A DNA stretch of 64,000 bases, taken from assembly GCF_000346755.1 (NCBI RefSeq), contig NZ_ANNV01000150.1:1-64000 (forward strand), given 5' to 3'. A model generated the notes under the pieces. It saw only the letters and a list, made by a program, of their open reading frames with translations. It searched no databases and was not told where the DNA came from. A program made the position numbers and the translations under genes. Source of the DNA: Pseudomonas sp. CBZ-4 (GTDB lineage: Bacteria; Pseudomonadota; Gammaproteobacteria; Pseudomonadales; Pseudomonadaceae). Shown piece by piece: positions 35,160 to 44,017 of the stretch; within the stretch, counting starts at the first letter, position 1, and each line of letters begins with the position of its first letter.

Positions 35160-36509
35160 ATGACTGACCTGCTGACTCCCATCCAAGCCGCACTCGCGCT
35201 ACCCCACACCCCGCTGGCCGTTACCGAGGCCGGCGCCCTGCCCTCGGCCTTTGCCGTCACCGAACTGGCCAGCGCCAGCCTCGGCGCTGCGGGCCAGGCG
35301 GTGGCGCAGTTGATCCAGCAACAGACCGGGCGTTTGCCCGGTGTCAGCGTGGACCGGCGCCTCGCCTCCTTCTGGTTCTCGTCCTCGATCCGCCCGCTGG
35401 GCTGGCAAGTACCGCCGCTGTGGGACCCGGTGGCCGGCGATTACGCCAGCGCCGATGGCTGGATTCGCCTGCACACCAACGCACCTCATCACCGTGCGGC
35501 CGCCGAACGTATCCTCGGCAAGGTCGCCGACCGCGACGAAATGGCCAGCAAGGTTGCCCAATGGAACGCCGCCGAACTGGAGCAGGCAATTGTCGATGAA
35601 GGCGGCTGTGCCGCGCAGATGCGCACATGGCAGGCGTGGCAAGCCCACCCACAAGGGTTGGCGGTAAATGCCGAAGCCTTGGTGCAACGCCAGACGTTCA
35701 CAGCCACCACCGACACACCCTGGCCCGGCTCGGTCGCACGGCCACTGGCGGGCATCAAAGTGCTCGACCTGACCCGCGTCCTGGCCGGCCCGGTGGCCAG
35801 TCGCTTCCTCGCCGGCCTTGGCGCCGACGTGCTGCGCATCGATTCGCCGACCTGGGACGAAGCCGGCGTGGTGCCGGAAATGACCCTGGGCAAACGCTGC
35901 GCGCGCCTCGACCTGAAAAGCCCCGAGGGCCGGCAGGTATTCGAAGCACTCCTCAAGGACACTGACATTCTGTTCCACGGCTACCGCGCCGACGCCCTGG
36001 AACACCTGGGCTACACCGCCACTGAATTACAGCAGATCGCCCCGGGCCTGATCGACGTGAGCCTCAATGCCTACGGCTGGAGCGGCCCGTGGCGCAATCG
36101 CCGCGGGTTCGACAGCCTGGTGCAGATGAGCAGCGGGATTGCCGATGCGGGGATGGCCTGGAAACAGGCGGATAAACCGGTGCCGCTGCCGTTGCAGGCG
36201 CTGGATCACGCCACCGGGTACTTGATGGCGGCCAGTGCGATCCAGGCCTTGAGCGAGCGCTTGAACACCGGATGCGGCGGTTCGGCGCGCTTGTCGCTGG
36301 CGCGCACGGCGGCGTTGCTGGTAGAGGCTGGGCAAGTGCCGGCGCAAGCGGCGTTGCGGGCGGAGCAGGCAAGTGATCAAGGTTTGCTGGTGGAGCAGAC
36401 GGCCTGGGGGCCGGCCCATCGGTTGCTGGCGCCGGTGACGATCAGCGGCACGCCGTTGCAGTGGGATTTGCCGGCTGGGGAATTGGGGTCACACCGGGCT
36501 CAGTGGTGA
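35160..36509 (+). CDS. Type III (CaiB/BaiF) CoA-transferase family protein
   Basis: The 449-residue protein has an N-terminal 190-residue region, then the core CaiB fold from LAGIKVLDLTRVLAGPVASRFLAGLGADVLRID (about residue 197). The likely catalytic Asp is in RRGFDSLVQMSSGIA. These enzymes move CoA between carboxylic acids. The substrate is unknown and no pathway neighbours are present. Translation begins at 35160 after GGAGGG. The domain order recalls the larger CoA-transferase at 60990-62816. Confidence 0.82.
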   Translation: MTDLLTPIQAALALPHTPLAVTEAGALPSAFAVTELASASLGAAGQAVAQLIQQQTGRLPGVSVDRRLASFWFSSSIRPLGWQVPPLWDPVAGDYASADGWIRLHTNAPHHRAAAERILGKVADRDEMASKVAQWNAAELEQAIVDEGGCAAQMRTWQAWQAHPQGLAVNAEALVQRQTFTATTDTPWPGSVARPLAGIKVLDLTRVLAGPVASRFLAGLGADVLRIDSPTWDEAGVVPEMTLGKRCARLDLKSPEGRQVFEALLKDTDILFHGYRADALEHLGYTATELQQIAPGLIDVSLNAYGWSGPWRNRRGFDSLVQMSSGIADAGMAWKQADKPVPLPLQALDHATGYLMAASAIQALSERLNTGCGGSARLSLARTAALLVEAGQVPAQAALRAEQASDQGLLVEQTAWGPAHRLLAPVTISGTPLQWDLPAGELGSHRAQW

Positions 36510-36520
36510 CCTGAAAATCG

Positions 36521-36600
36521 CTATCGCAGGCAAGCCAGCTCCCACATTTGAACGTGTTCACAAATCAAAAATGTGGGAACTGGCTTGCCTGCGATGGGGC
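36521..36600. repeat. Everted REP pair
   Basis: Here the two arms are in the reverse order: the right-type arm (CTATCGCAGGCAAGCC...CCCAC) comes first and the left-type arm (GTGGGAACTGGCTTGCC...) follows 27 bp later. It may be what remains after deletion between two neighbouring REPINs. Confidence 0.8.
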
Positions 36601-36668
36601 CCTTACAGTCACTATCACCCCCCCCCGACTCAACGACGCCCAATCGTAGGGCGGCGCAAAGGCCAGTC

Positions 36669-38096
36669 TCACAACGTCAACACCCCGCTATACAGCCCAT
36701 ACGCCGCCAACCCGGCACCAGCAATCACACAGCTGAAAATGCCCTTTTCCATGTGGGTAAACAACGGCTGGCCCTGCTCACGCTTGGCCAAGGCAAACAG
36801 GATCACACCCGGCGCATACAGCAGCGCCGACAACAGCAAGTATTTCAAACCACCGGCATACAACAGCCACACCGCATAGCCCAGGGCAATCAGGGCCACC
36901 AGCAAGTCCTTCATGCGCTGGCCATGGGCACCCTCATAGGTCTCGCCACGTCCGCTCAACAGCACCGCATAGGCCGCCGACCACAGGTACGGCACCAGGA
37001 TCATCGACGAGGCCAGGTAGATCAGGGTGGTGTAGGTGCTGTGGGAAAACAGCGTGATCACCAGGAAGATCTGGATCATCACATTGGTCAGCCACAGCGC
37101 ATTGACCGGCACCTGATTGGCGTTTTCCTTTTTCAGAAACGCCGGCATGGTCTTGTCATGGGCGGTGGCGTAGAGGATTTCGGCGCAGAGCAACGCCCAT
37201 GACAGCAACGCGCCGAGCAGCGACACGGCCAGGCCGAGGCTGATCGCCATGGCGCCCCACGGCCCGACGATATGTTCCAGCACGCCCGCCAGGGACGGGT
37301 TTTGCAGTTGTGCCAGCTCAGGCTGGCTCATGATGCCCAGGGACAACACATTTACCAGCACCAGCAACGCCAGCACGCCGAGAAAGCCGATCACCGTGGC
37401 GCGGCCCACATCCGAGCGTTTCTCGGCCCGCGCGGAATACACGCTGGCGCCTTCGATGCCGATAAACACAAACACGGTGACCAGCATCATGTTGCGCACC
37501 TGGTCCACCACGTCGCCCAGCTGCGGGTTGCCCAGGCCCCAGATATCACGGGTAAAAATATCCGCCTCGAACGCCACGGCGGCGATCACGATAAACATCA
37601 GCAACGGCACGATCTTCGCCACGGTGGTGATCAGGTTGATAAACGCCGCTTCCTTGATCCCGCGCATCACCAGGAAATGCACCGCCCACAGCAACAGCGA
37701 CGCACAGCCGATGGCCACCGGCGTGTTGCCCTGGCCAAACACCGGGAAGAAGTAGCCCAGGGTGCTGAACAGCAACACGAAGTAACCGACGTTACCCATC
37801 CACGCGCTGATCCAGTACCCCCAGGCAGACGAGAAACCCATGTAGTCGCCAAACCCCGCCTTGGCGTAGGCATACACCCCGGAATCCAGCTCGGGCTTGC
37901 GGTTGGCCAGGGTCTGGAACACAAACGCCAGGGTCAGCATGCCCACGGCGGTGATCCCCCAGCCGATCAACACGGCGCCCACTTCGGCACGGGCGGCCAT
38001 GTTTTGTGGCAGGGAAAAAATCCCCCCGCCAATCATCGATCCCACCACCAGGGCGATCAGGGCGCCAAGTCGAAGTTTCTGGGCCGGTTGGGACAT
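36669..38096 (-). CDS. Arginine/ornithine antiporter ArcD paralogue
   Basis: The 475-residue APC-family antiporter has twelve membrane segments and is very similar to the arcD product at 38544-39971: it shares LRLGALIALVVGSMIGGGIFSLPQNMAA and SAWGYWISAWMGNVGYFVLLFSTLGYFFPVFG. It presumably exchanges basic amino acids, possibly with a different preference. The ATG at 38096 follows AGGAG. It is divergent from the arc operon across a 447-bp regulatory gap. Confidence 0.88.
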   Translation of the reverse strand: MSQPAQKLRLGALIALVVGSMIGGGIFSLPQNMAARAEVGAVLIGWGITAVGMLTLAFVFQTLANRKPELDSGVYAYAKAGFGDYMGFSSAWGYWISAWMGNVGYFVLLFSTLGYFFPVFGQGNTPVAIGCASLLLWAVHFLVMRGIKEAAFINLITTVAKIVPLLMFIVIAAVAFEADIFTRDIWGLGNPQLGDVVDQVRNMMLVTVFVFIGIEGASVYSARAEKRSDVGRATVIGFLGVLALLVLVNVLSLGIMSQPELAQLQNPSLAGVLEHIVGPWGAMAISLGLAVSLLGALLSWALLCAEILYATAHDKTMPAFLKKENANQVPVNALWLTNVMIQIFLVITLFSHSTYTTLIYLASSMILVPYLWSAAYAVLLSGRGETYEGAHGQRMKDLLVALIALGYAVWLLYAGGLKYLLLSALLYAPGVILFALAKREQGQPLFTHMEKGIFSCVIAGAGLAAYGLYSGVLTL

Positions 38097-38543
38097 GGCG
38101 ACTCCTGGATTAACAAGTGTTTGAGCTGACAACTGTGCACTCAACTAATTAACTCAGCGAGGGTAGCGTTTATTAGAGAAGGCGATAAAACAGACATGTT
38201 CATAACCGAAAAGCATGTCGCGCCGTGAAGTTTAGGCTTATTTAGATTTTAAATACTGCACAAAACTTAACGCTTATAGCGCTTTTGTGAAACTTCGTTC
38301 AAAAAGTTTGCACTTCCGGGAAAAGGGGCTAGCTTCAAACGTCCATGCCCCTGACTAAATGATTAACAACAACGGCGAAACCGCTCTGGAAAGCGCCTTC
38401 CCGCGTCTTTGTATTGCCCAAGGGATTCCATCCTAAGTCATTAATTCACAATGGAATGTGCCAATGAAGTGATCTGAGTCAGCTGTTTGAATAGCGCACA
38501 GAATTATTCTGTGGTCTCTCTTCTCCTGCATTGGAGTCACGCA

Positions 38544-39971
38544 ATGTCTGACACTCCCGGAAAACTTAGGCTAGGTGCACTGGTTGCACTTGTCGTCGGC
38601 TCGATGATTGGTGGCGGGATCTTCTCTCTGCCACAAAACATGGCCGCCAGCGCCGATGTCGGCGCGGTGTTGATTGGTTGGGTGATTACCGCCATCGGCA
38701 TGTTGACCCTCGCTTTTGTGTTCCAGACCCTCGCCAACCGCAAGCCCGACCTCGACGGCGGTGTGTACGCCTACGCCAAGGCCGGTTTCGGCGATTACAT
38801 GGGCTTTTCGTCCGCCTGGGGTTACTGGATCAGCGCCTGGCTGGGCAACGTCGGTTACTTCGTCTTGCTGTTCAGCACCTTGGGTTACTTCTTCCCGATC
38901 TTCGGCGAGGGCAACACGCCAGCGGCCGTGATCGGTGCCTCGGCGCTGCTGTGGGCCGTGCATTTTCTGGTACTGCGCGGGATCAAGGAAGCGGCCTTCA
39001 TCAACCTGGTGACCACCGTCGCCAAGGTCGTGCCGCTGGTGCTGTTCGTGTTGATCGCGCTGTTCGCGTTCAAGCTGGAAATCTTCACCGCGGACATCTG
39101 GGGCGTGAAGAACCCCGACCTGGGCAGCGTGATGAACCAGGTGCGCAACATGATGCTGGTCACCGTGTGGGTGTTTATCGGTATCGAGGGCGCGAGCATC
39201 TTCTCGTCCCGTGCGGAAAAACGCTCCGACGTCGGCAAGGCCACCGTGATCGGCTTTATCACCGTGCTGCTGTTCCTGATGCTGGTGAACGTGCTGTCCC
39301 TGGGGATCATGACCCAACCGGAACTGGCCAAGCTGCAGAACCCGTCGATGGCCGCTGTGCTGGAGCACGTGGTGGGTCACTGGGGCGCGGTGCTGATCAG
39401 CGTCGGGTTGATCATCTCGCTGCTGGGGGCGCTGCTGTCGTGGGTGCTGCTGTGTGCGGAGATCATGTTCGCCGCCGCCAAGGACCACACCATGCCGGAG
39501 TTCCTGCGCAAGGAAAACGCCAACCACGTGCCGGTCAACGCCCTGTGGCTGACCAACGCGATGGTGCAGCTGTTCCTGATCATCACGCTGTTCTCCGCCA
39601 GCACCTACCTGTCGCTGATCTACCTCGCCACTTCGATGATCCTGGTGCCCTACCTGTGGTCGGCGGCCTACGCCCTGCTGCTGGCGGTGCGCGGCGAGAC
39701 CTACGAAAACGCCCTCAAGGAGCGCAAGAAAGACCTGTTCATCGGCGCCATCGCCCTGATCTATGCGATCTGGCTGCTCTACGCCGGTGGCACCAAATAC
39801 CTGCTGCTTTCCGCCCTGCTCTACGCCCCCGGCGCGATCCTGTTCGCCAAGGCCAAGCGTGAACTGGGCAAACCGATTTTCACCAATGTCGAGAAGTTGA
39901 TCTTCGCCGCAGTGGTCATTGGCGCCCTGGTGGCGGCCTATGGGCTCTACGACGGCTTCCTGACCCTGTAA
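38544..39971 (+). CDS. arcD: Arginine/ornithine antiporter ArcD
   Basis: The 475-residue inner-membrane antiporter imports arginine in exchange for ornithine, feeding the arginine deiminase pathway that makes ATP without respiration. It has the APC-fold glycine-rich TM1 (GSMIGGGIFSLP). I chose the ATG at 38544 (MSDTPGKLRLG), preceded by TGGAG, rather than a frame extending upstream. It heads arcDABC. The gap 38097-38543 is AT-rich with repeated AAACTT elements; I could not find a convincing ANR box. Confidence 0.95.
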   Translation: MSDTPGKLRLGALVALVVGSMIGGGIFSLPQNMAASADVGAVLIGWVITAIGMLTLAFVFQTLANRKPDLDGGVYAYAKAGFGDYMGFSSAWGYWISAWLGNVGYFVLLFSTLGYFFPIFGEGNTPAAVIGASALLWAVHFLVLRGIKEAAFINLVTTVAKVVPLVLFVLIALFAFKLEIFTADIWGVKNPDLGSVMNQVRNMMLVTVWVFIGIEGASIFSSRAEKRSDVGKATVIGFITVLLFLMLVNVLSLGIMTQPELAKLQNPSMAAVLEHVVGHWGAVLISVGLIISLLGALLSWVLLCAEIMFAAAKDHTMPEFLRKENANHVPVNALWLTNAMVQLFLIITLFSASTYLSLIYLATSMILVPYLWSAAYALLLAVRGETYENALKERKKDLFIGAIALIYAIWLLYAGGTKYLLLSALLYAPGAILFAKAKRELGKPIFTNVEKLIFAAVVIGALVAAYGLYDGFLTL

Positions 39972-40005
39972 CACCTGAATCTTTTTGTTCACTGGAGGAT
40001 CTGTA

Positions 40006-41262
40006 ATGACCACGGAAAAAGTGAAGTACGGCGTACATTCCGAAGCCGGCAAACTGCGCAAAGTCATGGTGTGCTCCCCAGGCTTGGCCCACCAGCGGCT
40101 GACCCCCAACAACTGCGATGAACTGCTGTTCGATGACGTGCTGTGGGTGGCCCAGGCCAAGCGTGACCACTTCGACTTCGTGACCAAGATGCGCGAGCGG
40201 GATATTGATGTGCTGGAAATGCACAACCTGCTCACCGACATCGTCGCCATCCCTGAAGCGCTGGACTGGATCCTGGAGCGCAAGATCACCGCCAATACCG
40301 TCGGCCTGGGCCTGGTCAATGAAGTCGGCTCGTGGCTGCGCAGCCTGGAGCCGCGCAAGACCGCCGAGTTCCTCATCGGTGGCGTATCCGCTGATGACCT
40401 GCCAAGCCAATTCGGCGGCAAGACCATCGAGATGTTCCGCGACTTCCTCGGCCACGCCAGCTTCATCCTGCCGCCGCTGCCCAACACCCAGTTCACCCGT
40501 GACACCACCTGCTGGATCTACGGCGGCGTGACGCTGAACCCGATGTACTGGCCGGCGCGACGTCAGGAAACCCTGCTGACCACCGCCATCTACAAATTCC
40601 ACCCCGAGTTCACCAACGCTGATTTCGAAATCTGGTACGGCAACCCCGATGAAGAACACGGCGCTTCCACCCTGGAAGGCGGTGACGTGATGCCAATCGG
40701 CAACGGCGTGGTGTTGATCGGCATGGGCGAGCGCTCGTCCCACCAGGCCATCGGCCAACTGGCGCGCAACCTGTTCAAGAACAAGGCCGTGGAAAAGGTC
40801 ATCGTCGCCGGCCTGCCAAAATCCCGCGCCGCGATGCACCTGGACACCGTGTTCAGCTTCTGCGACCGCGACCTCGTGACCATCTTCCCCGAAGTGGTCA
40901 ACCAGATCGTCGCCTTCACCCTGCGCCCTGACGAAAGCAAACCCCACGGCATCGACATCACTCGTGAGAAATCCAACTTCCTCGACACCGTCGCCGCCGC
41001 CCTCGGCCTCAAGGCCCTGCGCGTGGTGGAAACCGGCGGCAACGCCTTCGCCGCCGAACGCGAGCAGTGGGACGACGGCAACAACGTGGTGGCCGTGGAG
41101 CCTGGCGTGGTCATCGGCTACGACCGCAACACCTACACCAACACCCTGCTGCGCAAGGCCGGTGTGGAAGTGATCACCATCAGCGCCGGTGAACTGGGCC
41201 GGGGCCGTGGCGGCGGCCACTGCATGACCTGCCCGATCATCCGCGACCCTATCGACTACTAG
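40006..41262 (+). CDS. arcA: Arginine deiminase
   Basis: The 418-residue enzyme hydrolyses arginine to citrulline and ammonia. Active-site features include FTRDTTCWI, MHLDTVFSFCDRD, and the nucleophilic Cys406 in GRGRGGGHCMTCPIIRDP. Length equals the P. aeruginosa enzyme. A GGAGGA site precedes the ATG, 34 bp after arcD. Confidence 0.97.
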   Translation: MTTEKVKYGVHSEAGKLRKVMVCSPGLAHQRLTPNNCDELLFDDVLWVAQAKRDHFDFVTKMRERDIDVLEMHNLLTDIVAIPEALDWILERKITANTVGLGLVNEVGSWLRSLEPRKTAEFLIGGVSADDLPSQFGGKTIEMFRDFLGHASFILPPLPNTQFTRDTTCWIYGGVTLNPMYWPARRQETLLTTAIYKFHPEFTNADFEIWYGNPDEEHGASTLEGGDVMPIGNGVVLIGMGERSSHQAIGQLARNLFKNKAVEKVIVAGLPKSRAAMHLDTVFSFCDRDLVTIFPEVVNQIVAFTLRPDESKPHGIDITREKSNFLDTVAAALGLKALRVVETGGNAFAAEREQWDDGNNVVAVEPGVVIGYDRNTYTNTLLRKAGVEVITISAGELGRGRGGGHCMTCPIIRDPIDY

Positions 41263-41331
41263 ACGACCATCCACCCGGCGGCGCATATCCCGCGCCGACC
41301 GGGCCGATTACCGAATCCAAGGAGAATCATC

Positions 41332-42342
41332 ATGGCGTTCAACATCCACAACCGCAGCCTGCTCAGCCTGGAACACCACACCCCGCGCGAGCTGCGCTAC
41401 CTGCTGGACCTGTCCCGCGACCTCAAGCGCGCCAAGTACACCGGCACCGAACAGCAGCACCTCAAAGGCAACAACATTGCGCTGATCTTCGAAAAAACCT
41501 CGACCCGCACCCGATGTGCCTTCGAAGTGGCCGCCTATGACCAGGGCGCCAACGTCACCTACATCGACCCGGGTTCGTCGCAGATCGGCCACAAGGAAAG
41601 CATGAAAGACACCGCCCGCGTGCTCGGGCGCATGTACGACGCCATTGAGTACCGTGGCTTCAAGCAGGAAATCGTCGAAGAACTGGCCAAGTTCGCCGGC
41701 GTGCCGGTGTTCAACGGCCTGACCGATGAATACCACCCGACCCAGATGATCGCCGACGTGCTGACCATGCGTGAACACGCCGACAAGCCGATCCACGAGA
41801 TCAGCTACGCCTACCTGGGCGATGCGCGCAACAACATGGGCAATTCGCTGCTGCTGGTGGGTTCCAAGCTGGGCATGGACGTGCGCATCTGCGCGCCAAA
41901 AGCCCTGTGGCCTCACGATGACCTGGTGAGCCGCTGCAAGAAATACGCGGAAGAAAGTGGTGCACGCATCACCCTCACCGAAGACCCGAAGGCCGCGGTG
42001 AAAGGCGTGGACTTCATCCACACCGACGTCTGGGTATCGATGGGTGAACCGGTGGAAGCCTGGGCCGAACGTATCGAGCAACTGCTGCCGTACCAGGTGA
42101 ACGCCGAACTGATGAAAGCCACCGGCAACCCACGCACCAAGTTCATGCACTGCCTGCCGGCGTTCCACAACAGCGATACCAAGATCGGCAAGCAGATTGC
42201 CGAACAGTATCCGCACCTGGCCAATGGCATTGAAGTGACGGACGACGTGTTCGAATCGCCGGCGTGTATTGCCTTCGAGCAGGCGGAAAACCGCATGCAC
42301 ACCATCAAGGCGATTTTGGTCTCCACCCTGGCTGACCTGTAA
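41332..42342 (+). CDS. arcB: Catabolic ornithine carbamoyltransferase
   Basis: The 336-residue enzyme splits citrulline with phosphate into ornithine and carbamoyl phosphate. It carries the carbamoyl-phosphate site EKTSTRTRCAFEVAA (residues 53-67) and the ornithine-side FMHCLPAFHN motif. A typical AGGAG site precedes it. The catabolic assignment rests on the arc operon context. Confidence 0.97.
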   Translation: MAFNIHNRSLLSLEHHTPRELRYLLDLSRDLKRAKYTGTEQQHLKGNNIALIFEKTSTRTRCAFEVAAYDQGANVTYIDPGSSQIGHKESMKDTARVLGRMYDAIEYRGFKQEIVEELAKFAGVPVFNGLTDEYHPTQMIADVLTMREHADKPIHEISYAYLGDARNNMGNSLLLVGSKLGMDVRICAPKALWPHDDLVSRCKKYAEESGARITLTEDPKAAVKGVDFIHTDVWVSMGEPVEAWAERIEQLLPYQVNAELMKATGNPRTKFMHCLPAFHNSDTKIGKQIAEQYPHLANGIEVTDDVFESPACIAFEQAENRMHTIKAILVSTLADL

Positions 42343-42374
42343 TCCACAGCTCCCACTGACTCAACACGGTCAAT

Positions 42375-42460
42375 GTGGGAGCTGGCTTGCCTGCGATGCA
42401 GGCAACTCGGTCGTTCAGGTAGACCGAGGTGATGCCATCGCGGGCAAGCCCGGCTCCCAC
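42375..42460. repeat. REPIN between arcB and arcC
   Basis: Inverted arms with a spacer GCAACTCGGTCGTTCAGG or close to it. It lies inside the arc operon, so arcC translation and mRNA levels may be set apart from arcAB by this hairpin. Confidence 0.9.
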
Positions 42461-42504
42461 ATTGACCGCGTTCCTTCATCAGAATTTATGGAAGGACAAT
42501 TGCT

Positions 42505-43434
42505 ATGCGTATCGTCGTTGCACTGGGCGGGAACGCCCTGCTCCGCCGTGGTGAACCCATGACTGCGGACAACCAACGCGCCAATATCCGAATTGCCACC
42601 GAACAGATCGCCAAGATCCACCCCGGCAACGAACTCGTCATCGCCCACGGCAATGGCCCGCAAGTCGGCCTGCTGTCGTTGCAGGCGGCGGCCTACACCC
42701 AGGTGTCGCCGTACCCGCTGGACGTGCTCGGCGCCGAGACCGAAGGCATGATCGGCTACATCATCGAACAGGAACTGGGCAACCTGCTGGACTTCGAAGT
42801 GCCCTTCGCCACCCTGCTCACCCAGGTCGAAGTGGACGCCAACGACCCCGCTTTCAAAAACCCGACCAAGCCCATCGGCCCCGTGTACTCCAAGGCCGAA
42901 GCGGAACAACTCGCCGCCGAAAAAGGCTGGGCGATTGCCCCGGACGGCGACAAATATCGCCGTGTGGTGGCCAGCCCGCGGCCAAAACGCATCTTTGAAA
43001 TCCGCCCGATCAAGTGGCTGCTGGAAAAAAGCAGCATCGTGATCTGCGCCGGCGGTGGCGGCATCCCGACCCTGTACGGCGAAGACGGCAAGCTCAAGGG
43101 CATCGAAGCGGTGATCGACAAGGACCTGTGTTCGTCGCTGCTGGCGTCGCAACTGGAAGCCGACTTGCTGGTGATCGCCACCGACGTCAACGCCGCCTTT
43201 ATCGACTACGGCAAGCCGACCCAGAAAGCCATCGGCCAGGCCCACCCCGACGACATCGAAAAACTCGGCTTCGCCGCCGGCTCCATGGGGCCCAAGGTGC
43301 AAGCGGCCTGCGAGTTCGCCCGCAAGACTGGCAAAACCGCCGTCATCGGTTCACTCTCGGACATCGAAGCGATCGTCCAGGGCAGCGCCGGTACACGCAT
43401 CAGCACGGCAAAACCTGGCATCACCTACCTGTGA
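42505..43434 (+). CDS. arcC: Carbamate kinase
   Basis: The 309-residue enzyme transfers phosphate from carbamoyl phosphate to ADP, giving the ATP yield of the pathway. It begins MRIVVALGGNALLRRGEPM and has VIAHGNGPQVGLLSLQ and the ICAGGGGIPTLY nucleotide region typical of carbamate kinases. AAGGA precedes the ATG. Confidence 0.97.
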   Translation: MRIVVALGGNALLRRGEPMTADNQRANIRIATEQIAKIHPGNELVIAHGNGPQVGLLSLQAAAYTQVSPYPLDVLGAETEGMIGYIIEQELGNLLDFEVPFATLLTQVEVDANDPAFKNPTKPIGPVYSKAEAEQLAAEKGWAIAPDGDKYRRVVASPRPKRIFEIRPIKWLLEKSSIVICAGGGGIPTLYGEDGKLKGIEAVIDKDLCSSLLASQLEADLLVIATDVNAAFIDYGKPTQKAIGQAHPDDIEKLGFAAGSMGPKVQAACEFARKTGKTAVIGSLSDIEAIVQGSAGTRISTAKPGITYL

Positions 43435-43452
43435 AGTTGAGGAGAAACGCCT

Positions 43453-43815
43453 ATGGCCATCTTTGAACCGGGTCACCTGCACGTTGAACGTCATGCGCTC
43501 AATGCCAATGACTACAGCTACAACCTGTGCATCGACTACGAAGTCAGCCAGGACCCCAAGGAAGGCAAGGGCATGCTCTTCAAGCTGCATGGCTCGGTGC
43601 AGGGCAAGGACCTCAAGGAGGAGTTTTTCCTGCCCAAGGACCAGGCGTTCGACTTTGCCCGGCATGCGATGAACATCGCGCAGAAGTACGGGATGCCGAA
43701 GGTCGCGGTGCTCAACGGCTCGATGCACAAGCAGTACGACCTGATGTTCGAGGATGTGCGGCATCAGTTGGATGTGAAGCCCGGTGATCCGGTCAAGCCT
43801 GAACACCTGGAATGA
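43453..43815 (+). CDS. DUF5064-family protein
   Basis: The 120-residue soluble protein begins MAIFEPGHLHVERHALNAND. It lies 18 bp after arcC with a TGAGGAG ribosome-binding site, so it is probably the last gene of the arc operon. I recognise the family as a Pseudomonas domain of unknown function; no catalytic motif is visible. Confidence 0.8.
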   Translation: MAIFEPGHLHVERHALNANDYSYNLCIDYEVSQDPKEGKGMLFKLHGSVQGKDLKEEFFLPKDQAFDFARHAMNIAQKYGMPKVAVLNGSMHKQYDLMFEDVRHQLDVKPGDPVKPEHLE

Positions 43816-43845
43816 CCCTTCTCTCATAGGCAAAACAGGACAAAT

Positions 43846-43948
43846 GTGGGAGCTGGCTTGTGTGGGAGCTGGCTTGCCTGCGATAGCGGAGTGTCAGGCG
43901 ACATCAATATCACTGCTCCACCGCCATCGCAGGCAAGCCAGCTCCCAC
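43846..43948. repeat. REPIN with duplicated left arm
   Basis: A truncated copy of the arm (GTGGGAGCTGGCTTGT at 43846) precedes the full arm at 43862; the right arm ends at 43948. The same arrangement occurs at 27382. Confidence 0.88.
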
Positions 43949-44017
43949 ATTTTTTGATCTCCATCGCCCGTCAGGCATACTGGCCGCCTCTCGCTCGCCA
44001 GAATCCAGATTCGCCCC

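Noticed and set aside
38097..38543. ANR box before arcD
   Set aside because: No TTGAT-N4-ATCAA-like site could be found by eye, although one would be expected for arc genes.
38571..40508. Long open frame opposite arcD and arcA
   Set aside because: Rich in His and Gln, antisense to two certain genes, no domain visible.
43846..43948. Insertion-sequence end, because of the duplicated arm
   Set aside because: No transposase or target duplication; the arm duplication is within the REP family itself.
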